64,000 nt of DNA from Nemertoderma westbladi (lineage: Eukaryota; Xenacoelomorpha; Nemertodermatida; Nemertodermatidae), in NCBI GenBank assembly GCA_032718475.1, contig JAUCBJ010001392.1, positions 10,001 to 74,000 of the forward strand, in the 5' to 3' direction. Made by a program: the position numbers and the translations under genes. Below are positions 31,205-42,700 of this stretch, piece after piece; the stretch's first letter is position 1; each line of letters begins with the position of its first letter. Below the pieces are notes generated by a model that worked only from the letters and a program-made list of their open reading frames with translations, did no database searches and was not told the DNA's origin.

Positions 31205-31583
31205 CTAGGTCATTGATCAAGAAACTTGCCACCTCCATGCAGCATAAAGGAGGTGCCACCTGTAGCTGCAAAGACCCTCTTACTAGGGCAAATCTGGTCC
31301 TGTAATTAGGACCCCCTTCGTTCTGGGATAAGGACGCCATTGGTCCTGGATTAAGGACCCATATACTTGGCTGCAGGGGTATATGGCCTGACCAGGCAGA
31401 TGGTGATCTACCAATGGCTGGTCAGGAGTAGAGTGTTCTCATGTCCACTCTGAGAGCACTTCACTGTGACCTGCACCTGGCAGCAAGGGTACAGGGCATG
31501 ACCCAGCAGATGAGCTGCAACAGCCAATGGTGGGTCATGTGCGCCAGAGTAGATATGGGTGATGGGCCTCATATCTGACTCCA
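31205..31583 (+). repeat. LINE 5' untranslated region
   Basis: Precedes the endonuclease frame. It contains degenerate repeated phrases around CCAATGGCTGGTCAGG and CCAATGGTGGGTCATG, as expected of a LINE 5' UTR with repeated promoter units. The start position is approximate. Confidence 0.45.
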
Positions 31584-32791
31584 TTGCGACACCCACCCTG
31601 TGGAATGGCAAACCAGGGTGTGGTATTTGCCCCGAGAGCTGACTCGGCAAAAAAGTACCCCCCAACCCCCACTATGGATTACATTAGCAATGCGGAGGTC
31701 CGGCCACTAGAGGCCAGTGGAATTACCGGACACAATCGGCCTCACAGGCGTCAGTTAACTCCTGACCGGCTGCCTGTCTCACCCCCTACTGGAGAGAGAG
31801 CAGCCAACAATTCTTTGAGTCCCTTTCCTGAAGACCTTTCTGGCCCAAACCCTGGGTCACCAGGAAGGCCAGATTGTGATGGGGAGAGGGATTCTGGAGT
31901 TGGAGGCTACTCTCATGTTCCACCCCGACCAACGAAGCCATTGGTGAATCTGAGGCAAGTCACAAGACTAGCCTCAGTAAACACACTAACACTCGGGTCC
32001 CCAATGCGACAAGGTGAGCTGACTGCCTTGGCAGATAAGCTTTCTCTTAGCGCAGTGGGTGTTCAAGAGCACCGAATGCAGACTGGACAGACTGATGAGG
32101 TTCTGATTAAGGACATGGGGGGCGGTTGGCGACTCGCCCTCGCATCAGCAGATGATAGTGGCAATGGTGGAATTGGTCTATTGATGAATCCAACTGCACA
32201 TGCAGCATTGGACAAAATAGACCAAATCTCTAACCGCATCATCCGTTGCCACTTCTCATGTTCTGGAAGACTGGCTAAGAAGTTTCCTAAGGTGGTTCTG
32301 ATTGTGTGCTACTCTCCAACTAGTGTTGCCCCTGTAGAGGAGGTGGATAATTTCTACCACAATCTACAAGCAGCTACTGATGGAGTGGATCAGCATGCAT
32401 TCTTAACATTCCTGGGAGACTTTAATGCAAGTCTGCATCAATCACCTACATCGCCCTGGGTCTATAGCAATAGTGTTAACCGAAATTCTGGCCATCTTCA
32501 GGATTTTATCTCTGGAAATGGATTGTTTTCGGCTGGAACCCAGTTCAAGAAGCGAACTGGAAAGCTATGGACTCATAGTGGACCCAGTGGTCACAAGTCC
32601 CAGAAAGACCATATTCTGTTTCGTAGGAAATACAGGAGCTCTATACAAGACTGCAATGCTTTTACACTTCAACCCTTCTCCAGTGATCACCGCCTTATTG
32701 TGGCCAAGGTAAGACTTAGTCTGCGTGCTAGCAGAACAACGAAATCTGCCTTGCCGCGGCATGACTGGTCCTCTCTGTTGCAACAGCCAAG
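31584..32791 (+). pseudogene. LINE ORF, endonuclease part (split by element C)
   Basis: An open plus frame encoding a hydrophilic N-terminus and then an APE-type endonuclease: VNTLTLGSPMRQGEL, GVQEHRMQ, IGLLMNP, VCYSPTS, LGDFNAS, KDHILFRR and SSDHRLIVAKV. The D-x-N of GDFNA and the SDH of SSDHRL are family catalytic signatures. The frame ends at LLQQP, where the LTR of element C begins; the remaining codons to 32864 belong to the LTR. The coding sequence resumes at 49108. The endonuclease itself looks intact. Confidence 0.88.
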
Positions 32792-33196
32792 TGCGATAGT
32801 GTGTACGATTGTGACTGATAACAAAGCATCTCCTAAAGAATGCGCTATATATGTGAATCCATAGCCTTCCCGTTGTGTCTAGTTTAAGTCATAACTCTGT
32901 TTATATATTTAGAGCGCCACGTCCTAAAGGAACTGTTAATATTTCCCGAAAGTGAATAATATTTGTCAGAGATTATATATTACGATCAGTCGAATAATAC
33001 AGTAGGCCTACACCGCAATAAGGTTAGGCTTCCGAATCCAGTCTCCCGGGTATATCCAGCGGGTGAATGGTCGCACATAGACTGGCTTCGGCTAATGTAG
33101 TGTATCAAATACTCGTCATAGGCTAAAGTCGATTTATTATCTAGAAGACATCAAAATTTGGCAGGTTAAACTGCTAAAGGTCTGAAAGCGCGAACA
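32792..33196 (+). repeat. Element C 5' LTR
   Basis: 405 bp, about 98% identical to 48703-49107. Starts TGCGATAGTGTGTACG and ends AAAGCGCGAACA. The GCGAACA end resembles the CGCGAACA end of element B LTRs, consistent with related integrases. Confidence 0.85.
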
Positions 33197-35384
33197 ATAA
33201 CAGATATTGCTTCTTTATTGCAACGTAGGCAATAAAGCTGAAGTACCGGTCAACTGGTACCCAGTAGGCCTGACTACCTAACCACCCGGACCGGTACTTA
33301 CAGCAGTACAGGTACAGCAGTATTATTCGATTGTGATATTGTATACCGGTAGGCCTTAATATTTAATCAGGGACGGCCGCCCTGGTTTTTTATTGAGATT
33401 TTACTTATTTCTGTCAGTTTTATTTATTTGTAGGTTAATATTGAGCAGAAGACGTGTAAGCCTGCTCAGATTGTACAGATAATTTGTAGGCTGGACTGTT
33501 GTCTGACTGTCGTTAAGTCTGAAGGGACTGTAGTGTGTATAGAGCGTATGTCCGAGAAAGTACTAGTTAGGAAAGTAGGGGCTTCCAGTGCTGTGAGGTA
33601 AACCCCCTCGAAAGAATAAGTCGTACTACTCGGTTAGAACGCATACTAACTAACCATTTCGGAGTCTGCATATACTGTAGTGTATTTAGGCTTGATAGTA
33701 GTCTGCCAGCGTTTGGTCTGTACTTTGTTTGTGTAGTCTGTACGGGTAGCGTAATATTTCTTATTTAGATAATTTGTAGGCTGGATTGTTGTCTGGCTGT
33801 TGTTAGGTCTGAAGAGATTGCGGTGTGTGTAGAGTGTATGTCCGATAAAGTGCCAGTTGGGAACGTAGGGGCTTCCAGTGCTGTGAGGTAAACCCCCTCG
33901 AAAGAATAAGTCGTACTACTCGGTTAGAACGCATACTAACTAACCATTTCGGAGTCTGCATATACCGTAGTTTGTTTAGGCTTGATAGTATCTGTCAGTA
34001 TTTGGTCTGCATTTTGTTTGAGTAGTCTGTACGCGTAGCGTAATATTTATTATTCAGAGTTTATGCGATTATTCGCAACATTCATATCCCCAAGTTTATT
34101 CCTACAGTAATTGTGCTTGTTATATATACCGTTATAGTTAAATTAACCCCAGTACTACATCAGGGCTGCTTGGCGTAGGTAAAGACTGGTGATTTTGTGC
34201 CCCGGTCACTCCAGCAGATACCATGGTTCTTTTAGCTGTTCAAGTATTTTAACTACTGATTATTGGTTGTATAAGTACTTGTACCTAATTTAGGGTTTAG
34301 TGTACAGTGCTTTCCGAAGGTAATTAGTTTGTAGGCAGTATATTTGTGTTGTAAAGTGGTTAATAGGCACGTTGGTTCTGGTAGACCGCGGTAATTAACT
34401 TCTAGGTAGGAACACTCCGTGATACATAACGTAGTACTTATAGCGATACGGCTATAAGTCGTCAGACGGTGGTATTTTTCCTATCTGGACAACGCAGTAT
34501 ATTTACTACTGCTTTATTATTTTCAAATACCGTAGTATCCTGTTCGTTGTAATAACCAGATAATCTAACCCTTTGTTAGGCTGGTTTGTAGACTTCTTGT
34601 AAAATTACCCTAAAAATTCGTACGTGTAATTTTTGTGTTTATTTAGAGATTGTAATCTCACCCCGAATTGTATGTAATTTGTAGTATTAAGTAACTTAGG
34701 TAAATTAGAATTATTTGTTTTAGTGTCCAACAAGTAGCACTTCACTGAGAGCGCACAGCTTCTGTGTAGTGACTCTTTCCCAGAAATAATAACATTTATT
34801 TCAAATATTGACAAAACCCATTAAAACGGGTATATATATTATAAATCAACTCAAACCGATTTATAAAATAGTAGGCCTGCCATACAACAATTAGGTCTCA
34901 ATATCAGTTGGACTACTGCTTAAATAACGGTAATAAAGTAAGTTAAAGTAACCAAGTAACCCCTAAAATTCAGAAATTCAATTATTCTAAAATAATTGAC
35001 ATACCGGTATTTACAATAGGCTTATTATATTTATTTCTATAAATTTAGGCTGAAATTATACCGGTATTCTGTAATTAATTCTAGTCCATAATTATACTTA
35101 TATATACTATAAGTGTAAGCTGTATACCAGTATTCACGATAGGCCTATTATATATTTATATATATTTGTGCTGAAATTACATACCGGTATTCTGTGACAA
35201 ATCTAGTCTGTAATAATACTTATATATATCCTATAAGCATACCGGTATTCTAATATATTATATATATATCACGCTACACTGAGTAGCAGTATCAGTAATT
35301 AATTACTAGGCTAACAGTGATACTGAATTACTAGACTTGCTTAAACTGTAATATAGCAGTAGGCATTCTACTGTACAAACAAAC
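33197..35384 (+). other. Element C leader
   Basis: A 2.2-kb untranslated region before gag. It contains a two-copy ~290-bp tandem repeat, then AT-rich sequence with many AGGCCTA and ACCGGT words. No primer-binding TGG lies directly at the LTR end (next bases ATAACAGATATTGC). Confidence 0.6.
33477..34056 (+). repeat. 290-bp tandem duplication in the element C leader
   Basis: Copy 1 at 33477-33766 and copy 2 from 33767, each beginning AGATAATTTGTAGGCTGGA. The central ~120 bp (CTTCCAGTGCTGTGAGGTAA through GGAGTCTGCATATAC) is nearly identical, while the edges have diverged. The uneven conservation could mark a functional leader segment. Confidence 0.85.
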
Positions 35385-36284
35385 ATGTCTGACACAAAGC
35401 AAAACCTGTCAGACAGTCTCCTAGATACAACCATCTGTGACCCGGACAGGAGTGTGGAACGTGTGAGACCGAAGTTCAATTCACCTCCTACTGTAAGAAA
35501 GATCATCCCTCCAGTAGTAGTATCAGATCCTAGGCTGGTCCAACACCGTAGGTCTATCATAGGCACTCGAGCTCAGGTCAAGCGGGACCAAGAAGCAGCG
35601 GAACAACAACAACCCGCTAGCCGAGAACTTATTTCTCAGCGGCCCGACAGCTCCAGTAGTGCAGATACTGTAGAGCTGACACCCGAGTGCGGAGCAAAGA
35701 TGGCAGATGCGGTTTATTCGGATCCCCTTCTCATCCTTCCTGCAGCCGTACTCACTAGGGTATTGATTGCGGTGGAGGAACACCAGATAGATTGGGCGAG
35801 AAATAAGCGATCGACCAAGGATAGTTATGCGGGATATACAAGGGAAGAACTGAAGTCTATTGTCGAGTCGCAATGGAACTTCCCCGGACCCGGACTCCCG
35901 TTTGACTTATCGGAAGCGGCCTGGGAACACATACACAGGATGGGAGTGACAAAGGAAACCAGCGATCCAGCTGTATGGAAGAGGTCAGCCGCCGGATACG
36001 TACAGGGATTCTTCAGCTCCATGGAGCGATTAGAGGAACAATTGTTTAGACAACCACAAGGACCTCAAGAGCAGGGAGAGCTGCTTTATCAAGTTAGAGA
36101 AAAAATTTAAGAATCAGACTAATCTTATCTGCCTTTGAGGAGGCTTCGAAAAGAAGACAAGACACGTCATTGCAAGTTGCCGTAAAGACTTGGTTACAGC
36201 GGGTGAGTCTCCAAGTTCAAAGAACTGCCCCGTGGAAATCTCAGTTGGATGAGCGCTCAACCCTTGGAGAATCAACAGAATAAT
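35385..36284 (+). pseudogene. Element C gag N-terminal region, frameshifted
   Basis: ATG at 35385 (MSDTKQNLSDSLLDTT) opens 241 codons to a TAA at 36110. The C-terminal half is helical and globular (LLILPAAVLTRVLIAVEEHQ, YTREELKSIVESQW). The stop follows an A6 run (36100-36105). From there the -1 frame continues coding-like (LILSAFEEASKRRQDTS) to about 36284, so a one-base change in the run is likely. A downstream frame then resumes at 36249 with MSAQPLENQQ. I find no named domain. By position it is the N-terminal part of gag. Confidence 0.6.
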
Positions 36285-36689
36285 AAGAGGGATGCTATTG
36301 ACATCTATCTGTCGGACTATCAACGCTTTGTAGGTGACGAAGAGTTGAGGAGACGGCTGGATGGACTTAGCCCTAATAGTGAAGGAGCCAAGCTTGTGTT
36401 GGACGCAATCGATGTGGATATGATAGCTGCGAACCAAGCTAAATTTGATGAAAGCATCCGCATCGCTAAGGTTCAAGAAGAACAAGTAAAGAAAAAATGT
36501 ATAGAAGATAGAAAGACAGCAGCAGCGGCAGTGGCAGCGGCAGAAGCGGAAAGAAAAGCGGCAGAAGTGGATAGAAAAGCGGCAGAGGCAGCGGCAGCGG
36601 CAGAAGCGGAAAGAAAGGCGGCCGAAGCGGAAAGAAAGATAGCAGTGGCGAAGCAGAACGGAGGGCATCTGAAGAGACAACCCAACTAG
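36249..36689 (+). pseudogene. Element C gag coiled-coil segment
   Basis: 146 codons: a globular start (YLSDYQRFVGDEELRRRLDG) followed by an Ala/Glu/Lys/Arg coiled coil with AEAERKAAE repeats. The frame runs off at about 36650. Another phase carries the coil on smoothly (EAERRASEETTQLELENLQ) into the next ORF, so a single indel separates two parts of one protein. The E/R/A coil matches the coils in gag of elements A and B. Confidence 0.7.
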
Positions 36690-39600
36690 AGTTGGAAAAT
36701 CTTCAAGAGAGGCAAGACAACTTCAATAAACAGTTAACAGCTAGTAATATACAGATGATGAATCGATCTACTCCCAAAAGACAGGGATATACATCATCTG
36801 ATGAAGGCGATACCACCGATCCTGAAGGCGGAGGAAATCGATCTCGTCTAAGCAGACGTAGAAGAATGTCCCACCGTCAGAAATTGCCTGATTTGCCCCC
36901 AGCTGTTAGAAGGCAACTAACTAACACAGGCTTAGGTAGTACAGAACCCACAGACCAAATAATTAAAATAGAAAGACTCCCTACTATAGTAGATGAGCCT
37001 GAAATAATTAGGCCTGTTCTCGAAGCCACCCCCTCGGTGATAGAGACACCTGTACTCCCTGAACCTATCTCTAAATTCCCTCTGCACAGTACTAAGCTAC
37101 CTGTGCCCAGCAGAACAGCCCATGAGACAGTTCATGTCCTGGACTCCGAGCGAAATATTAATGATTTGTCGCCCGTTGTCCCTCGTCCGCCCGCTACAAC
37201 GTTGGTGGCTCCCGCTTCGGCGGTCGAGTGGGTGGATGAGAGACGGCGGGGGATGGATCTCCTGCTCGGGCAGATGCAGGAGACTGTTAAGCAGTTCAAG
37301 GGCACAGTAAGGGAAAGTAGGTTAGAGTTGCAAGAAGTGCAGCAAAGTATCGCATTAGAACGCGATGAATTAGTAAATACACAAAAGGGTATACCACCAC
37401 CCCCAGTAACAATGTGTCAACTTGTTAGGTCTGAAGTATCTCATGCGCAAGGTGTGGAGCCTACACGCATCTATACTGCTAGTGAAGTAGATACTCCTAT
37501 AGTGAACCCTATTAAGGGTAATTATAAACCTGTTGACAATGATATTCCCTATAGACCTGATCATAATCCGAGAAATTTATATACCGATAACTCGATATTA
37601 AATAACACGATGGCCCAAGAAAGTTTTACGCGTCAAATGGCTAGAACCGAAGCCCGTCAAGCGGTAAAGGTGGGAGAGATAGTCAAGTTCAATGGAGATG
37701 AGATGAAATGGTTACCTTTTAATGAATATTACAAAGATAACATACAGAACTCTGTGCTATCTAACGGAGAGAAACTTAGATTCCTCATCGAGTGCTTGGA
37801 AGGATCTCCCAAGTTAATGGCGTTAAAATTTATTGGACATCCAGATGGATTAAGACAAGTTTGGGATACCCTAAACATCAGGTATGGTAATAGGAATAAC
37901 ATAGCTAGGTATTTGTATGCAAAATTGGTAGCGCCCCGAAAATTCATTAGCAGCGGGATTATAGAGTTTTCCGATGAGATTCAGGAGATCTGTAGACAAT
38001 TAGATTGGCTAGGTAAGTCTCATGAATATCAGAGTTCTATGGTTATTGGAGCCGTGGCCTCTACTTTACCTAAGGGTGGAGTAGGTACACGCTGGGATAA
38101 GAAAGTGTTATATATGATGGAACATCAAAGACGAGACCCTACCATGGCTGATCTCATGTCATTCTTAGATGGAGAAGTGAAATTACAGCTCCTAAGGCAG
38201 TCCAGAGAGAAGACACCGGAAAACAAGGTAAGTGAGAAACCCGTTTCTAGGAGAAAAGTAACACCAGTGTGTTATACCGACGACGGCGAAAGCCAGGCTT
38301 CTCAAGGAGAGGACAGCGGGAAAGACACTGAAAGATCTTATTATGTCAATAAAACGCCTAAAGAACAGGTAAGTAAATTCAAGTCTCGAACCAATGACAG
38401 GAGAGAACAGGTAAGAAAAACTCCTCCTACGTCTCCTAAGAGAATTCAGTTAAGAAAGCCCGAAGAAAGAACGAGTGTGCACAATGTTACTCAAAATAAG
38501 GTAAGTAACATCAAACCGAAATGTGTGCTATGTGACGGGACCCACCGTTTGAATATGTGTGATGAATTCCTAAAGAAATCATTAACGGATAGACGGGAAG
38601 TCATGTGGGATAAGCGGTTGTGTTATAATTGCCTCAGACAAGGACACCAACGGCGAACCTGTTACTCCGACACAAGGTGCGCAAAGTGCGGTGCGAAACA
38701 TCATATCTTGTTGCACACTGAATTCGAACGAAACAGCCCGAGTCAGGTAAGTGATTCCGAACTACATGTCCAATTCAGTGATGTGAATGACACTGACCAA
38801 AGTTCTGAGATGGAAGGATTCTATACGGATGAATTCTCCGACGAAGATGAATCCTGTTACATGATAAATACCGCAGTGTATCGAGCACTTACGAATGAAA
38901 AAGACACAGACAGCGACCTCACCCTAACTACTTCTGACCGACAAACATCTTGGAAAGCACCAACTTCCAATGTAGGAATCCGAGAATTTCCAGTAGTGCA
39001 GTTAAGGGTCCACGGACCTAAAAGGAGTTATATAGTGAACGCCCTCCTTGACTCCGGTAGCACAGGAACATTCATCAACAAAGAACTAGCCGAAGACATC
39101 TTTGCTGGACAACCCAAGTTCCGAACTAAGCTAAACATGTCACGAATTATGCAGGTTTGGAAATCTACCGTAATAGTGGATTATTATGTAGGCGCGTTGT
39201 CCACCCCCCAGGATGAACTAGGAGAACACAGCATAAGGTCAGTAAAAATGGTAGCGATAAAGAACTTCGCTACCAGCCAAGTGGAACCTTATAACTGGGA
39301 TGAGGACGATTTCACCCAGAGGCTTGAAATACCTAGATTCAACACCGATTACCCTGGAGTGCAAATACTCATCGGTCAAAATGCGCATGAAGCGCTCGAG
39401 ACATTGGAGAAACGGCCTGCTCAACCGCAACCACTACAAGCTTATGCGGGAAGAACTAGAGTGGGTTGGTACTTTACTGGCCCTTCCCGTAGAACTCTCA
39501 TGGAAAAATTACCGAAAGATCAGGTATATCAAGTAAGAGAATGGGAAGTGGAGAGCAGTGAGTTAGACGATCCAACTGAGGGAACTCCATACTCCTCAGA

Positions 39601-39715
39601 TAACGACGATATCCACCAACTCTTCGACGAGGAGAATACAATTGATCTCCTTACGGAAAACGAGACTTGGCAAAACCAAGTGAACCTATGTCAGCTCATT
39701 CATCCATCAGAATGA
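36650..39715 (+). CDS. Element C gag-protease
   Basis: About 1010 codons, open from the coiled coil with no ATG at its start. Approximate residues: BEL/Pao Gag (DUF1759-like) around IVKFNGDEMKWLPFNEYYKD (~325); three knuckles CVLCDGTHRLNMC, CYNCLRQGHQRRTC and CAKCGAKHHILLH (~610-676); aspartic protease ALLDSGSTGTFINKELA (~787) with an intact D-S-G. It ends at TGA 39713-39715, which overlaps an ATG (39712-39714) in the -1 frame where pol starts. Pol could be made by reinitiation at ATGA, by frameshifting in the 49-nt overlap, or this may be an inactivating indel. Confidence 0.88.
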   Translation, partial: EAERRASEETTQLELENLQERQDNFNKQLTASNIQMMNRSTPKRQGYTSSDEGDTTDPEGGGNRSRLSRRRRMSHRQKLPDLPPAVRRQLTNTGLGSTEPTDQIIKIERLPTIVDEPEIIRPVLEATPSVIETPVLPEPISKFPLHSTKLPVPSRTAHETVHVLDSERNINDLSPVVPRPPATTLVAPASAVEWVDERRRGMDLLLGQMQETVKQFKGTVRESRLELQEVQQSIALERDELVNTQKGIPPPPVTMCQLVRSEVSHAQGVEPTRIYTASEVDTPIVNPIKGNYKPVDNDIPYRPDHNPRNLYTDNSILNNTMAQESFTRQMARTEARQAVKVGEIVKFNGDEMKWLPFNEYYKDNIQNSVLSNGEKLRFLIECLEGSPKLMALKFIGHPDGLRQVWDTLNIRYGNRNNIARYLYAKLVAPRKFISSGIIEFSDEIQEICRQLDWLGKSHEYQSSMVIGAVASTLPKGGVGTRWDKKVLYMMEHQRRDPTMADLMSFLDGEVKLQLLRQSREKTPENKVSEKPVSRRKVTPVCYTDDGESQASQGEDSGKDTERSYYVNKTPKEQVSKFKSRTNDRREQVRKTPPTSPKRIQLRKPEERTSVHNVTQNKVSNIKPKCVLCDGTHRLNMCDEFLKKSLTDRREVMWDKRLCYNCLRQGHQRRTCYSDTRCAKCGAKHHILLHTEFERNSPSQVSDSELHVQFSDVNDTDQSSEMEGFYTDEFSDEDESCYMINTAVYRALTNEKDTDSDLTLTTSDRQTSWKAPTSNVGIREFPVVQLRVHGPKRSYIVNALLDSGSTGTFINKELAEDIFAGQPKFRTKLNMSRIMQVWKSTVIVDYYVGALSTPQDELGEHSIRSVKMVAIKNFATSQVEPYNWDEDDFTQRLEIPRFNTDYPGVQILIGQNAHEALETLEKRPAQPQPLQAYAGRTRVGWYFTGPSRRTLMEKLPKDQVYQVREWEVESSELDDPTEGTPYSSDNDDIHQLFDEENTIDLLTENETWQNQVNLCQLIHPSE

Positions 39716-42700
39716 GTCGACTATATAACGACGAACTGAATGACGTCATTGAACGTTATAAAGCAAAAACTCGGGATGAACACGCCGTACGATTCTTTAC
39801 TCAAGAGGCTGTAGAGCCCAATTCCTACGATAAGGCCCTATCGGTAGAAGAAGAAAGAGCCAAGCAGATCCAAGAGACAACTACACGTTTTCTTAAAGAT
39901 CAAGGTAGATACGAAATCGGTCTACCTTTCCGAAAGCGAGAACCAAAGTTCATAAACAACAGACCCTTGGCGGAGAAAAGAATTGCTCAACTACATCGAC
40001 GCCTTACGGCAAATTCTTCAGCTAAAGAAATGTATCAAACGCAGTTGAAGAAATTTATTAACAAAGGATATGCGGAGCGAGTACCGGAAGAAACACCTAT
40101 AACTGAGAGAATGTATTATTTAACACATCATTACGTTCCCAAACCCGGTAAACCTCATGAGGTACGAGTAGTGTTTGACGGCTCCGCCCTTTACATGGGC
40201 CAATCCCTTAATTCCGAGTTGTTACCAGGACCCAACTTACTCCAATCCTTGTTGGGAATACTCTTAAGATTACGACAATATTCAATCGCTTTCGCCTCCG
40301 ATATAGAAGGTATGTTCTTAGAAGTCAAGGCGCTGGATAGGGATCGAGATAGCCTACGATTTCTGTGGTGGCCTGAAGGAGACCTCAACCAGAAACCGGT
40401 GGAATATTGGATGACCATCCAGGCTTTTGGGATAATCTCGAGCCCTTCAAACGCCTGTTCAGTGGTGCACACCACTGCGGATGACAACCGGGAAGCCTTC
40501 TCTAAAGAGGTGATCGACAACATCAAACGGGATATATACATGGACGACAATCTAAAGTCCCTTCCATCAGTCGAAGAAGCCATTGATGTCGCTAAAGGAA
40601 CGGTAGAGTGCTTAAAAAGAGGTGGATTTCAATTAACTAAATTCACCAGCAACTCCCGTGAGTTTCTGGAGTCGATCACGGTAGAAGATCGAGGAGCGAA
40701 AGACCTAGATCTAATCAAAGATGATCTTCCAGAAACCAAGACACTTGGTTTGAAATGGGACACAGAGAGAGATATCCTGTTTTTCCAGCTAAAACAGCGA
40801 GATAATCCAGTTCGGACTAAACGGATTTGTTTAAGTATCCTGAGCACTTATTTCGATCCATTGGGATTTATTAGCCCAGTTATATTGATTGCTCGGAGTT
40901 TAGTACAACAAATGTGGCTTGAAAACCACTCATGGGACGATCCACTTAAGGGAGAATTATTAAAGAAGTGGATGAAATGGGAAGATTCTCTACCAGCCAT
41001 CGAGAACTTTATAATTTCCCGTTCATATTTTGGTCATGTTCTCCCTACGTATTCCTATCAACTCCATGTGTTTGGAGACGCCAGCAATATAGGAATAGGT
41101 ATAGTAGCCTACCTGAGAGTGGAAACTCCGGATGGAATCAAAGTCGCCTTGGTTACCTCTAAGGCATTGATAAACAACAAGTTGAAAGTTCCTCGAGCAG
41201 AGTTAAAAGCGGCGCTATACGCTACAGCCATCGGCCGGAATGTAACAGAACAGATCGATTATCCATTGGAGAAAACTGTCTATTGGTATGCTTTACTCGT
41301 GTTGGAGTATATAACCAATGAAGTCTGTCAGTTCAGCGTCTTCGTTACCAACAGAGTAGCCATTATACTTAGTCGCACGAAGATGGATCAATGGAGATAT
41401 TGCCCCGGAACGATCAATCCAGCAGACATCGCCTCCAGGGGAGCAACTCCACAAGAACTGGTAGATACTCCAGACTGGTTAGGTGGACCCGACTTCCTCT
41501 ACAAAGAAGAAGAAGAATGGCCTCCTCATCTTACTACAGCAGAGATTAGACAGGCCAAGGGAGCGGAGAAAGTCAAACCTAAAACTCGGGCGAGTAAATC
41601 GAAGTTATTTAAACCTATGGTAGATCTGTCTGTACTACACACTTCCGGAGACGACGCTTTGGATCCGAAACCCACATCCATAAATAAGTCTGTTGTGGAA
41701 ATCCGTGAGAAGGATTGGAAATCTGGAATACCAGACGTCTCGCAAGGACTCTTACCTCTCCTGCAGAGAGCGATACATCACTACAGTTCCTGGAATCGGC
41801 TCTGTAAGGCCGTTACATATTTAAAACGATGTTTTCATCATCACTACTCCGGGACGAAGACCAATAGTGATACCGCTCCGCTGACATCGGTGCAGGTCCA
41901 TGTTGTTAAAGATCTTCCTAAATATAAGATATCCGACAGGTTTCTGAAGGAGAAGATCAGTTATCAGGAGCATGAAGAAACCAATAAGCAGATGCTGAGA
42001 CTCCTGCAATGCTATGAGGATTCCGATAAGTATTTCCTGTTGTTGAGAAATCCACAGATGCGCTTAAGGGATCGTTTCTCTAGCACAATGATAGATGGGT
42101 TGATACGTGTTGAAGGAAGATTAACGAATGCTCCATTATCCTTTGACACTAAGTTTCCCATACTCATTAGAAATCTTGAAATACAAGTCAAGATGATTGT
42201 AGATGTTCACAGCAAACTTTATCATGCTGGTAGAGAACGAGTTCTTAGCGAAATTCGAACTCGCTATTATTTTTATAAACCCCGTAGAGCTCTGAACCAA
42301 GTTCTTAGGAATTGCATACCATGTAGGAAAGCATTCAGTAGGCCTTTAACACAGCGAGAGGCAGAATTACCTAGGGAACGAGTAAGCTTCTATGAACCAC
42401 CCTTTACTAATACCGGTGTAGATTTATTTGGCCCTATTGAAGTATATCGTGCGAGGACTATAGTCAAGAGATGGTGTGTCATCTTTGTTTGTATGACTTG
42501 TAGAGCTATCCATCTCGATATGGTGAACGATTTATCTACCAACAGTTTCCTATTAAGCTTACGACGACAGATCGCTCGCTTTGGAACTAGTAACACGATG
42601 AGATCTGATAAGGGAACAAACTTCATTGGTGCCAACAATGAAATCAAAGCTTACGTCAAAGATTGGAACCAAAGACAGGTGGACGATCAGCTAAGGGTAA

